From positions 124,001-188,000 of the forward strand of contig KE546973.1 in the NCBI GenBank assembly GCA_000442125.1: 64,000 bases of DNA, given 5' to 3'. This document shows positions 12,222 through 24,470 of the stretch, one piece after another (the stretch's first letter is position 1; the number at the start of each line of letters is the position of its first letter). The notes beneath the pieces were generated by a model that was not told the origin of the DNA, did not search any database, and saw nothing but the letters and a program-made list of their open reading frames with translations. The position numbers and the translations under genes are program-made. Source of the DNA: Opeltia flavorubescens. Its lineage: Eukaryota > Ascomycota > Lecanoromycetes > Teloschistales > Teloschistaceae.

Positions 12222-12428
12222 TGATGGATGATGGATGGTGGAGGGAGAGAAGAGTGATTTAGGGTTTTTTGTGCTTGTGGTTGGGGGGTTGGAAGTGATT
12301 TGCATGATATGAGTTAGCGAGCGGGTTTGGGTAGATTGAGAGTGTATGATACCAATGATAGAAGTTTGGGGTGTCATGCCGTTGATCAACGAAGCCCTGT
12401 TCTGGTTTTGAATTTTCTGTTTTTTATT

Positions 12429-13687
12429 TTATTCGAGGTAGATCTCCTCCCTTAACCTCCGTAAAAACCCGGCGCCGCTACCTGTCCTTACTGGCATCTC
12501 CTCCCTTCTTCCTACCTCATTCCCTCTTACCCCTGTAACCCCATTCTCTCCCATTCCCTTCTCCCCACCCGCAACCCCCTCCATATTTAAGATTTCCCCT
12601 TCAACCCACTCCTCTAGATCATGCACCCATTTCCTCCTAGCTACTTCTTCACTTGTACCTTTCCATACTTCCACACACTGTTTTAATTCGGCGACCCGAT
12701 GTCTGGCGTTTTCGATATCTTCTTCCTCTAACATTATTTCAATTTCGGAGCGGAGGCGGGAGAGCGCTTCTTGGCCTTTCACCTCGGCGTCGGCTTCGGG
12801 GCTTTGACTTTGTTGCTGCTGGGATTGCTGCTGGGATTGCTGGCTGCGGGTGGAGACGGGGGTGAAGGTGGTTTTTGAGGGGATAGATGTAGAGGAGGAG
12901 GGATGGAGGAGGGGTGGAGAAGGGAAGGTGGCATCGGCCACGACAAGGCTAGGGAGAATGTTTCTTTGGTTTTTTGCAGGGCATAGCGTATGGAGTGGAG
13001 GGTGCGGAGGTTCTGTATAGAGGTCTGCGCTGAGGTGGGGTCTTGTTGCGAGGGGGTTTTTGTTGATGTTGTTGATGGGAGGAGGGGGTTTCGTGATTGT
13101 GCTGGTTGTGATGGTTGTGATGGCATGGTTTGAGGGTTTAAGAGTGAGGGGAGTAATTTTGATGTGGTGGCTGTAGTTGTTTGGGAAGATGACTGTAATA
13201 TTTGATCCGAGATTATATCGTCGTTATTATGGTCGTTGGGAGAGGGGAGTGTAGCCGGCAAAATCATCCGCACATCTCCCCCAACCTCCCCTCCTTCCCC
13301 CAGCGCCGAAACCAAAGCATTTGCCTCGTCGCGAAGCAATTCAATCTCATAAGCCAAACGGGAAGAGCGCCGGAGAATTTCATCCGTCAATGTTGTGAGG
13401 GTGGCGGAGAGGCGGGTTGTTTGCGCTGAGAGGGTGGTTAGGTGGGTTTGGGTTTGCGTTGTTATTGTTGAGAGGGTTTGTGGTTGTTGTTGTTTGGGAG
13501 CGGTGGAGGAGGGGGGAGGGGGGAGGGTGGAGTTGAGGTAGGATGTTGCGGAGAAGGAGGGGGAGAGGAAGGCGTAGAGGGAGGGGTCGGAGAGGTATGG
13601 GGATTTGGGGATGGAGGGTGGGAGGGGTTCGGTGGCTGTCATTAGATCCTTGGGTTGTGAGTGTACGGAGGTAGCTTTGGATTGCAT
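12429..13687 (-). CDS. COG complex subunit 7-like protein
   Basis: The first part (13687 down to about 12945) begins with a short FLSPSF...SYLN segment, followed by a helix rich in Thr/Leu and a RLAYEIELLRDEANAL stretch. This resembles the N-terminus of COG7, a subunit of the Golgi retrograde tethering complex. The C-terminal part (about 12843 down to 12429) is a predicted coiled-coil/helical module rich in Glu. The two halves lie in different frames. An intron 12944-12844 closes the frame to 385 residues but needs an unusual GTCGTG donor; an indel in the adjacent CAG-type repeat is the alternative. The gene converges on the AT-hook gene with only 207 bases between them. Confidence 0.6.
12813..12843. 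repeat. 12-bp tandem repeat, about 2.5 copies
   Basis: The unit TTGCTGCTGGGA is repeated twice, followed by a partial third copy. On the minus strand it encodes a Gln/Ser run. It lies at the point where the COG7-like frame changes, so it is a plausible site of replication slippage or assembly error. Confidence 0.85.
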
Positions 13688-14675
13688 GCGTTGGAGTTTG
13701 GAGGAGTAGTCGAAATATTGCCAAGAAAGGCTTGGCGCTGGAGGGAGCGAGAATTATCAAATGTTTGGACGATTGATGATATGATATCTTCTCGAGTAAT
13801 CATATCACGGCTTTTTCTACGCTTTGTATCTCAAGAAAATCCAATTATTAACTTGAAAAGGTAGCCCGGGTGTTAGTAGCACCTCACGGAGGTTTGAAGC
13901 CCTCAGGGGTACAGCCATCTGCTCTGACGAAATCCAACGATGTTGTAAAGCCGAGCTCTCACACTCAATACAAAACAATCGGACATGTCAAAATACCTAG
14001 AGCTACACGTGCCGTAGGTGACATGGAATTCTGATTTTGATGTCCATACACGATAGGACCGATGTCATCGAAACCATATAATTCCCAAGCGTGAACGTGT
14101 TAATATTTTCATCTCGAAAAACAGTGTTTGAACCCTTTCCTTGCCCGATGATACATTAACGAGTCTTCTCTCACGATGACGCCCCGCTGTCGCTTCGCCG
14201 TTTCGTGAAAAGTACTAAGCGTGGTCGCGTATATGACATTGGTTGACCATTTCATTACACAATAGAGTAAGATAATAACAATTTGCTATGCTATAATCAT
14301 GGCCAAGTTGAAGAAGTTCGTCGAGCAACTAAGCTTCAGTCGTTTCGCTGCTATTGCCATTGGCTTGGATATTGTCTTGTCGAGTATTAACTTGTTGGTG
14401 GATGTCATATACGCGGAAGGATTCACACTAGAGGTCGGGTCAATTGCGCACCACTTGAGGCTATGACTTTGTGCCCAGGCGATACTCTGTCGAGGTACGC
14501 TCTTTTTCAAATCTATCCGCAACAACCAGTCAAGGCCGGGTTCGTGATCAAGTTGGGCTGTAAGACTCATAAGATGGCTATAAGAATGGACTCTTTGCCA
14601 GGAATAAGGGTCAGCTCAAGAGTTGTCCACGGTATCATAAAGGAAAGGTAGCTGCAAACCTCGTGTGTAGCAATA
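13688..14675. other. intergenic region with one weak 55-codon frame
   Basis: About 990 bases between the divergent COG7-like and secreted-protein genes. The only feature of note is an ATG-initiated plus frame, 14299-14466. It would encode 55 residues with a basic start and a hydrophobic centre, but an antisense frame overlaps it and no splice continuation was found. I do not call it a gene. Confidence 0.4.
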
Positions 14676-15402
14676 ATGTCATTTCATTTTCTCAGAGGCA
14701 TATCGCTCATCCTCTCAACTTCGCCTCTATTCTTTCATACTTCGTTCGGCCAAAAGGCGACAGCTTCATGCAACAGCCGGCTGCAGGCATCGCAACAACC
14801 AGACGTATACAACGTCGTATTTGATTCTGACGATCTTTTTGTTTATAATGCCGAAAACTGTGCCTCTACCAATCAGAAAATTATCCCTTCGGGTTTCCCA
14901 GTAATCGACTGTGCTGCGGCCATAGAAGCTATCTGCGGCACAACATCGAATGTCTCCGCCGTGGCTGGGAGCTGGACGTGGGCATGGCATACGACTCAAG
15001 GAAGCACCTGCCAAGCAGGTCTCTACCAAGCAATTAATGCCGATTCAAATGGTGTAGGTTTTCTCGACGAGAAATGCTGCCTCGCCAATTTCCAGGCTAT
15101 GAATAAATTGTTGACACCCACCCCTGGAGCCGCGGGAAAACCGCAGCTTGACCCTGAAGCAGGCAACCGGCTGAGCGTCAACATTGCGCCTGGGGGATTT
15201 CCATATACAGCGGGCCAGTATAAAGGCGGAAAATTAGTCAACGAGGATGGCTTGCAGATGACTACTGGGTATCCGTCTTACATCCTGCAAGCGTAAGAGT
15301 CCTAAGGCCGAATCTTGCATCTAACATTGTTCTAATGTACATAGTGTTGCTGCACCATATCCATACTCGGCGCCAAACTGCACCCGCGGTCAAGTTGTAT
15401 AG
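14676..15402 (+). CDS. secreted cysteine-containing protein, effector-like candidate
   Basis: Two exons (14676-15292, 15345-15402), 224 residues. Residues 1-26 form a typical signal peptide (basic start, Leu/Ile/Phe core, small residues before the likely cleavage site). The mature part holds eight cysteines, including an adjacent Cys-Cys pair, which suggests four disulfides. It is otherwise Gly/Ala/Asn-rich, and I recognise no enzyme motif. The donor GTAAGA contains an in-frame TAA, so intron retention would lose only the last 19 residues and one cysteine. The protein is probably extracellular; cell-wall or host-interface roles are possible but unsupported. Confidence 0.75.
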
Positions 15403-16525
15403 CTGGCTTTCACAGGATGGAGAGGTTGGAATCTAGGGGAGACAGTTCATCAGTGATGATATTTGCCGCGTCTGAAGATTATATTAGGGCATCAACGGGA
15501 GCGTACAGGGATTGTAGGAAATTTGCATGGAAGGTAGAAAGGTAAGAAAGATTCTGTTCATGAGTGCGAGATCACCAGTTATTCTCTTCAAATAGCCAAA
15601 TCGGAGGCCTTCCTGCTCTCTTGACTAAGCCACCGATAGAGGATAGAGGCGGGCAAAGCAAATTTGAGAAAGTATGAAATGCTCTGTGTATAATTAGGCT
15701 GAGGCGCTATGTCAAATCTTATGCACGTGGAATAACGGTCGATATCCCTGCAGATGCGGTGATCCGTGTTTTAATGTCCCGCATGTCACCAGCGCCACAT
15801 TCGGTCCACGAGGGTCTAGTCCCTGTGAGCGTCAAGGCAACGGACCGTGGACGAAGCGAATTGATCAGGCGGCTGCCACGGGAATAACATTGCAGCCTGG
15901 CTACCAATTGACTGAATGGTGGAACTTGACACCATGTTAAGAGTCTTCTGTCTGCACGGCCGTGGCTGTAGTCAAGGCTCGGCCAGGCTTATGTGGTGCT
16001 GGCGGAAAGGCGGATAGAGTGGAAGCACATAAATATAACCAGGGTTCCTCCCAATCCCAGGAAAAGTCAGATTTATCCCTGCCTCCCGCAGATGGAGCGT
16101 TCTAGACGCTCACTGGCAGTCCACCATTGGTCCGACGGCTGCAACCCCAGCTTCTGTCCTTTACCACAATTTACCACGCACAAACACCACACGCCTTCCC
16201 GCTTTTTCTTGCCTTTACTTTGATTTTCCACCTCTTCCATCGAACCTGACGATCATTTCTTCTGTCGATCACTTNCTCTTTAGCAAAATTCGAGATCGGA
16301 ACCTCCTCCGTCAATCATCACGAATCTTATATCTGTGCCCTGATCAAAACTGATATTTCAAGTGTCAAGACCATCGAAGTCTTTGCATCTTTTTCGTTCT
16401 GTAAACAATTACCAGTGTCCTTCGGTATCTCGAGAGTTGCGAAATCCTATGACTATGAGATTGTGTCGATGATAATGACAGTGGAAGACCTGTTCTGAGA
16501 ATTGCTAGGACAAAGTGGTATACAG
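15403..16525. other. intergenic region / long leader, no gene seen
   Basis: About 1.1 kb with one undetermined base at 16275. No supported frame was found. From about 16150 to 16450 the plus strand is strongly pyrimidine-rich, resembling the long 5' leader common before regulatory fungal genes. A TATA-like ATAAATATA lies near 16029. Confidence 0.5.
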
Positions 16526-18237
16526 ATGGCTGCCAGAGGCGCCCATGCTCTGGTGCCTCAACAGCCTGGAATTCTTAGAAGTTCTTCCGATTCAATAGTT
16601 ATGGAAAAGAGGAGAGGAGACATTGGAGTTGGGGAGCACGGAGATATGAAGGGCAGGAGTGAGGACCAAGACATAAACCACGAAGATATCACCATACAAA
16701 CGATTGGAAATGGAACACTCATCGTCGCCATGGCATCATCCCCAAACTCCAAGGCAATTCCACGCGCCAAAGCAAAGCAAAAACTACAACTGCCTTCTTT
16801 CCAATCTTTAGGCATCGCTGTTCCTTACCCTACGAGTATCCTGACACCACCAGACGAGCCTTCCAGTATGGAATGGCAATCTCACGATACAAAGGATTCG
16901 GGGGCTACTCCCAAGGCAAGCGAATCGTTACCCAGCAATGTTCAGCAAAGCAGCACCCCTCAAAGCCCGTTTCTAAGCAACGCCATCCTCGGAGCGAGCA
17001 ACGACACTCCCACTCAAGGTCCCGTCGGGGCTCTAATATCACCCTCTGTTCCCTTAGCCAATGATCCAGCTAGTGGATCGTCAAATTCTAGTACTGCGAC
17101 AGAGGTGCCTCCAAATTCGCCCTGGCTTGAGGGAGCGATCTCGGTTATACGTAAGTGTTTAGTATGCTGACTCTTTCTGATGGTAGTATATACTGAATTA
17201 TGCCAGTATCCCACATTTCCGATGACAGTAGTGCGACGGGTGTGATCAATGTCCTCTATCACCTCCAACCGTGCCCATTCTCTCGAGCCGAATTAGGCGC
17301 CCCTTCCGCATTGAGAAGCATCATCAACGCTCTCCAGACGCGATTCGAACAAGTGAGCGCAGACAGGTTCATCGAGGTCACCCATGTGGTTCCTTTCAAA
17401 TCCAGCTTTTCTCAATTACCTAATAGTCCGGTAACGACACCAAACAGACCTGCAGTCGAGGCCAATATGGGTGATTACTTCTCAATGCACAAGACAATCG
17501 TCTTCGCAAAAGGAACCACTGTCGCGAGTCACGCCGAATCTCGCAAGACCCTCACGGAGAACCCTATGAATAAGGGGATCCCTCAGACTGTTGTCGTGCC
17601 TTCGAGCATTACTATCTCAGTATTGGAACGCTTCATTCCGCCAGCTACCAAGGAAGAGTACCTTGACCTATTCAAATGGAACCAACCTTCAGCTCTGGTT
17701 GATCGCATGGCTGAACTCAAGCCCGATAATGGAAACCTGGTGCTCATCTACCCAACTAAAGAAGGTGCTATGACATTCAAGAACAAATACCTCGGACCTG
17801 TTCTTGATCCCGTATTACGAACGATAATGGGTGTACACAATGTTTCGCCTTGGCTAGTATCCGACATTGCCAACCTTGAGGCTATCGACAGTATGCGCGA
17901 CTATGAGCATTTGAAGGTCAAGATTGCTCAGCTGATTTCAAACATGAACAGCAAGGCAGGCGGCAAATTACATCGTTTCAAGATTACCGAGGCCAGCAAG
18001 CAGAGCGTTCACATAGGACGTGACGCCTGGGCTGAATGGCTTACTGAGCAAGAGTTGCCACGGCTTCGGCAGATCATGAACGAATACTACGGACGAGGGA
18101 TAAACCTACCACAAGTTACAGCCGCAGGACTCGTTCGTGAGGTTGTCGATGGCATCAAAATACGACCTTACGAAGTAGGTCAAGCCCCTCACGAAGGTAT
18201 TGAGGTGGGCGTGTTTGTCATTCAGAGGTTACAATGA
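16526..18237 (+). CDS. conserved fungal protein of unknown function
   Basis: Two exons (16526-17150, 17207-18237), 551 residues; the junction closes cleanly in frame. The first 200 residues are Ser/Pro-rich and disordered, with a short SFQSLGIAVPYP...ILTPPDE motif of the kind seen in fungal regulatory proteins. The rest is a compact globular domain with mixed helices and strands, including a VLIYPTKEGA segment and a Trp-containing AWAEWL helix. I recognise no catalytic motif or named domain. It looks like a widely conserved ascomycete protein, and the long leader suggests post-transcriptional control. No function is claimed. Confidence 0.75.
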
Positions 18238-19044
18238 AATCATGGAAAGCGAAGGCGTTCTCGGGGTGGATAGACGATACCTCAGCAAGGTGTCAAAGAC
18301 AAGGAGCAATTCTTTCAACCAGGATACGGTGCCATTCAATGGTAATCATAATATATACGATCTCCATAGGGGAACTCCCTTCATCTACACTACTCAAAGG
18401 AGAACTAGACACATTCAAAAATTATCATATATGACCAATAGTGCTTAGACGTTGCAGCTATCCACCTCGCAGTCTTACGGGCCATATTGCCTACAACCGG
18501 CAACTCCGGTTGACTGCTCTCCACTCTGTGGAATTGACTCACCGCTAACAACTTGGATTGACTCATTGAATACTGCCAAGAAGTGATTTTGAGTCAGTGA
18601 GAAGCCTAAATTCTAAGCGCCGATGTTAGCTCCGTTATGATCACCTTAGCTCTAAATAAGCTCACCGGGCCGATCGGACTTAATGCAGGACCATGAAGAT
18701 TTGGGACGAATTGATAACAAAACACATATCTATCCAATAGGATCGACGAAGTGAGGGCCTTTGCCGGATGCCGTTCGATGATCACATCAGCATTTCAACC
18801 TGGGACCCACTAAATTAATCCTAGTCCCACAATGCTTTTGCTTAGAATAGGAATGACGTGCGCCGGTCGAGGAAATGTCACTGACAAATCCACCAATATA
18901 TGTAAGCTGGTGCTTCGTACGACAGTATTCTTTCCCAAATTCTCGGGCTCTCGACATAGTACCTCCGGTCGCCTTGCAATTGGCCCTTTTGTTGCTGTGA
19001 AACCACCATAGAAACTTTATTACCAAGCTTTTTGTGCCGTCATC
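18238..19044. other. intergenic region upstream of ABC transporter
   Basis: About 800 bases. A 90-codon minus-strand frame (18787-19059) overlaps the transporter start and looks random. The region presumably contains the promoter of the ABC transporter. No element was recognised with confidence. Confidence 0.45.
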
Positions 19045-22000
19045 ATGTTTGGCCAACAACCGGGCGAGCTGTACCGGAAACAGACAGAAACAAGCGGTAG
19101 GCAGTCAATCTCAAGTGCAAAACTAGGCCACAAAGAGCATTCCTAATTGCAATTCCAGCACCTGATGCCGATCTGCACAACACAGCACATCATAACCCTC
19201 CGTTACCGGACGTCGTAGGAAATACCATAGAGGATGGAGTCGTACCGACAGCTGCAACGACGACCGCCGTCCCCTCTACGGAAGGTTCGTCTTCTTATGA
19301 AGTTGAGGGAACATGGGGCGAGCGAGATGTCGGCGGTCCCGTCAGCCACCGGATGGCAATGGACGACTACGAGACTATGAGGCGCGAGCTTAGCCAACTC
19401 AGTCAGACACAATCGAGGGCTTCTAATGCAAGTGTTAGAAGTAGAAGTAGAAGGGGCTTCTTCCGTACTCAAACCTCACAAAGTAAAGCGTCGAAACTCT
19501 CGAGGTCTCGGAAGCGGCGACTTTCGTCTGGCAGTACGCAAGGCGAAGATCTAGAAGCCGGTGACGCAGAACCTGCAGCGAAGGAGGAGGAAGATTTTGA
19601 GCTCGACGGCTTTATCAAGGAAGGGCACTTTGGGAAACGTACCAGAGAAGGCCAATCGGCCAAGAAAGTTGGCGTAGTATTCAAGAATCTTACAGTGAAG
19701 GGCGTTGGTGCCACAACCACCACTGCAAAGACCTTGCCGGATGCTATCCTGGGAACGTTTGGACCCGACTTGTATCGCATCGTATCCAGCTTTGTACCTG
19801 CTCTTCAACGTTTTAACGCTGGAACAACGAGGACTCTGATCAATGATTTTACTGGTGTTGTTAGAGATCGCGAGATGATGCTGGTTCTAGGTCGACCAGG
19901 TTCGGGATGCACATCTTTCCTGAAAGCAGTGGCGAACAAGCGGTCGGAATTCGCCTCTGTCACAGGCGATGTCAATTACGGTGGGATATCGGCATCAGAA
20001 CAGAAGAATCGTTACCTTGGAGAAGTCAACTACAATCCAGAGGATGACCAGCACTTTCCATCCTTGAATGTCTGGCAAACTCTTAAGTTCTCCCTTATGA
20101 CCAAGACCAGGAAGCGCCATTCGGCAGAGATCAAGGTCATCGTTGATGCGCTCTTGAAGATGTTTGGCATTTCTCACACGAAGAAGACCCTGGTTGGAAA
20201 CGAGTATGTGCGTGGTATATCTGGCGGTGAACGAAAACGAGTGTCCATAGCTGAAACACTGGCGACAAAATCCACCGTGGTTTGCTGGGACAATTCAACA
20301 CGAGGTCTCGATTCCAGTACTGCTCTTGACTATGCCAATTCACTTCGGATTATGACGGATGTTTCTGATCGCACAACACTCGTGACGCTATACCAAGCGG
20401 GAGAAGGGATTTATGAGCTTATGGACAAGGTCCTCATCATTGACGAGGGTCGCATGATGTATCAAGGTCCCGCGAATGAGGCTAAGCAGTACTTCATCGA
20501 TCTCGGCTTCCACTGTCCAGAGCGTCAAACAACAGCGGACTTCCTTACGAGTGTTACGGATCCGACCCAGCGTATCTACCGAGAAGGCTTCGAAAAATCT
20601 ACCCCTAAGACCGCTGCTGACTTCGAGCAAGCGTTCAAGGCCAGCGAAGCTTACAAGAAGGTTCTTGCGGATGTAGCTGACTACGAGGAGTATTTGCAGA
20701 AGACCGACTTCCAGGATGCTCAACAATTTAGGCGGAGTGTTCAAGACCAGAAGTCGAAAACCGTTTCAAAGAACTCCAGTTTTACTGTCAGCCTGTGGCG
20801 CCAAGTCCTCGCATGCACAGCTCGCGAATTTTGGCTCGTCTGGGGAGATAAACCAACCTTGTATACGAAACTCTTCATCATCATATCGAACGGTCTCATT
20901 GTTGGCAGTCTGTTCTACGATCAAGCAAATAGTACCGAAGGCGCATTCCCCCGTGGAGGCACCATCTTCTTCTCCATCCTTTTCCTAGGCTGGCTTCAAT
21001 TGACGGAACTCATGAAAGCTGTTTCTGGTCGAGTGGTCATCGCTCGCCACAAGGAATACGCCTTCTATCGACCAAGCGCTGTGTCACTTGCTCGAGTCTT
21101 GGCCGATTTTCCTTTGATACTCGTTCAAGTCGTTATCTTCGGGATAATCATGTACTTCATGACAGTGAGTGATCTCAGGTCTCCGAGCTCGACGGATCAT
21201 TCCGCTGAGAGTCACTTTTTGCACATGATACTAATCAACGCAATACAATAGAATCTGGATGCCGACGTATCAAAATTTTGGATCTACGCACTGTTTGTCT
21301 ACATCACCACGATCTGCACTACCGCTCTATATCGCATGTTCGCAGCGCTTTCCCCCACGATTGACGACGCAGTCAGGTTCTCAGGGACAGCATTCAACCT
21401 GCTCATCATCTATACCGGATACGTTATACTGAAGCCAGAGCTTCTGAATAGCAAGATCTGGTTTGGCTGGTTATATTACGTCAATCCAATTGCCTATTCA
21501 TTTGAAGGTGTCCTAACAAGTGAATTCGCTGGGCGTGTAATGGATTGTTCTCCAGCCCAGCTGGTCCCTCAGGGTCCGGGATTTCAACCCGAGTATCAAG
21601 GATGTGCGTTCAGCGGTGCTCAACTCGGCTCTACCAGCGTGACCGGGGAACGCTACCTGCAAGCAACCTATGAATACTCTCGATCCAATCTGTGGCGAAA
21701 TTTCGGTGTCGTGATTGCTTTCACCGTCCTTTATATCCTCGTCGCGATGGTCGCCACTGAATTGTTCCAGTTTGTCAAAGGTGGCGGAGGGGCGATAGTA
21801 TTCAAGAAAGGGGCGGGGAAGAAGGTTACGTCTGGATCACAAGCCTCCGATGCCGAGAAGGGAGGCGATTCTGGCGATAGTAGTGCATCCAGTGGCCAAC
21901 TGCGAACAGAGAAAGGAAATGGCTCGGTCCCTCAATCAGCAGGCAACGACGAAATCTTTACGTGGACAAATGTGGAGTACAGCGTTCCATACGAAGGGTC

Positions 22001-23960
22001 GCACCGCAAGCTTCTGAACAGCGTCCATGGCTACGCTAAGCCAGGGGTGATGATTGCTCTCATGGGCGCCTCTGGTGCTGGCAAAACAACCTTGCTCAAT
22101 ACCCTGAGTCAGCGACAGACAATGGGTGTCGTGTCAGGTGAAATGCTCGTCGACGGCCGACCGCTAGGTAAAGAGTTTCAACGCATTACTGGCTTTGTCG
22201 AGCAACAAGATCTGCATGACGGTACAGCAACGATAAGGGAAGCCCTCGAATTTTCAGCAATCTTGCGGCAGGAACGTCACATCTCCAAGCAAGACAAACT
22301 CGCCTATGTGGAAGAGATCATTGACCTTCTCGAGCTTGGTGAAATCCAAGATGCGCTGGTGTCTTCTCTGGGTGTCGAGCAACGCAAACGTGTCACCATC
22401 GGTGTGGAGCTCGCAGCTAAGCCTTCCCTTCTATTTCTCGATGAGCCAACGTCAGGACTCGACAGCCAATCCGCATATTCAATCATTCGGTTTCTCAGGA
22501 AGCTCGCGCATGCCGGCCACGGTCTCATCTGTACTATCCACCAGCCGTCTTCTCTCCTCGTCCAGCAATTCGACATGATCCTGGCTTTGAACCCTGGTGG
22601 CAACACATTCTACTTCGGTCCAGTCGGTGAAAACGGCGCAGCCGTCAACAGCTATTTCTCGAAACGAGGCGTCGTCTGCCCACCACAAAAGAACATCGCC
22701 GAATTCATCCTCGAAACAGCCATCAAAGGCGGCAAACGCTCCGACGGGAAACGCCTAAACTGGAACGAAGAGTGGAAGAACTCGCAGGAAAACAAGGATC
22801 TCCTCGCGGAAATCTCCCATCTCAACTCCCAACGCAGCGCCGCGAAACCCCCTACCGATACCACATCCACCACCACAACAGCCGAATATGCCTACGCCTC
22901 CCCCCTCTGGCTCCAAACCACAACCCTCACCCGTCGAATGTTCACCCAACACTGGCGCGACCCATCCTACTACTACGGAAAACTCTTCGTAGCGGTAATA
23001 ACCGGCATCTTCAACGGCTTCACCTTCTACAACCTCGGCTCCTCCGTCTCCAGCCTCCAAGACCGCATGTTCACCTCCTTTCTCATAATCCTAATCCCGC
23101 CCACGGTCGTAAACGCCGTCGTGCCGAAATTCTACCAGAACCTTGCTCTCTGGCTAGCGAGGGAAAACCCGAGTAGGATATATGGCTGGTTTGCATTCTG
23201 CACGGCGTCCGTGGTGACGGAAATCCCAATCTCCATTCTCAGCAGCGTGATTTATTGGCTACTATGGTACTACCCTACCGGCCTGCCCACGGACTCCAGC
23301 ACGGCGGGTTACGTCTTCCTAATGACCCTCCTATTCTTCCTCTTCCAAGCCTCATGGGGCCAATGGATCTGCGCCTTCGCCCCCTCCTTCACCGTAATCT
23401 CAAACGTCCTGCCATTCTTCTTCGTCATGTTTTCCCTCTTCAATGGCGTTGTGCGGCCCTATAGCCAATTATCTGTATTCTGGAAGTATTGGATGTATTA
23501 CCTCAATCCATCGACGTATTGGATCGGAGGCGTTATTGCCGCTACGTTTCCTGGCGTAGCTGTCAAATGTGAGGGAAAGGAAGCAGCGTATTTCAACCTC
23601 CCAGCTGGACAAACATGCATCGAATACGCCGGCTCCTTCGTCACTGATATCGCAAAGCGAGGCTACCTCATCAACCCCATCGACACGAGCAATTGCGGAT
23701 ATTGCCCCTACGCCACAGGGGAGGAATACATGTCCACACTCAACGTCTACAAACATGATAAATGGCGAGATATGGGCGTATTTCTGGCATTTTGCATCAG
23801 TAATTGGGCGTTGGTGTATTTCTTTATTTGGACTGTGAGGGTCAAGGGGTGGAGTTTTGGGCTGGGGTATGTTTTTGGGGGGTTGGGGAGGGGGGTTGAT
23901 GCGGTGAAGGGTGTGGTGGGGAAGATATTTGCGAAGAGGAGGAAAGATGGGGGTGGGTAG
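19045..23960 (+). CDS. PDR-type ABC transporter (ABCG full-size exporter)
   Basis: Three exons (19045-19096, 19159-21164, 21252-23960), 1588 residues, the usual size for fungal PDR pumps. The order is NBD1-TMD1-NBD2-TMD2. NBD1 has the PDR-typical degenerate Walker A GRPGSGCTS near residue 262, an intact signature (ISGGERKR) and an altered Walker B. NBD2 has a canonical Walker A (GASGAGKTT) near 958, Walker B LLFLDEPTSGLD and a degenerate signature (LGVEQRKR). Each half ends in about six membrane segments with a PDR-specific extracellular loop rich in Cys. Such plasma-membrane pumps export azoles, plant antimicrobials and secondary metabolites; the substrate here cannot be read from sequence. 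Exon 1 is short (17 codons) and was placed because it extends the conserved N-terminal frame to an ATG. Confidence 0.95.
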
Positions 23961-24470
23961 TAGGGGAATTAGATGTATCTGATAGTGGAGAGAGGGCAGT
24001 AGAAATTTGGATGGGAATTTGGGTTTAGGATGATGGTGTTCATATCGTGTGGTAATAGATGACATGATGAACAGATAGATTTGCATGGCTATTCTAGGAA
24101 GCATAGCGATGGGAAAAAAGCATTGCATGATATAAATCTGAGAATAAGAAAAGTTAGACTACATCATACTTTCGAATAGGGTAGATGAAACTATCTTGAA
24201 GCTTCTACCACGAGTAAACCTAGAAACTTCTTTACGAAGGCAGTCCGTGTACAGCCTCCTAATTGAGAACGGAAGCCTGGTTTTGCCGTATTCATTCATC
24301 AGTCCAGTACAGACGTCCTTCCGTCTAGTGTGGCAATTCATCAACGAGCCAAGCTCTCACCATACGTACCACACAACCTCAAACTATACACAGAACGCCT
24401 TTTATGACACAGCGTGGATCAAATCACAGCAACCCCGCCACTCCTTCACCACCCCCACCAAGTAGAAATT
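23961..24470. other. convergent 3' intergenic region
   Basis: About 510 bases between the 3' ends of the ABC transporter (plus) and Nop58 (minus). It is AT-rich near 24060-24180, consistent with 3' untranslated and polyadenylation sequence. No gene was seen. Confidence 0.5.

Noticed and set aside
11874-12389. 171-codon minus-strand frame rich in Pro/Ile/His
   Set aside because: Antisense to the conserved C-terminal part of the AT-hook gene; no motif or start context.
14299-14466. 55-codon plus frame with hydrophobic centre
   Set aside because: Short, overlapped by an antisense frame, no splice partner found; cannot be told from chance.
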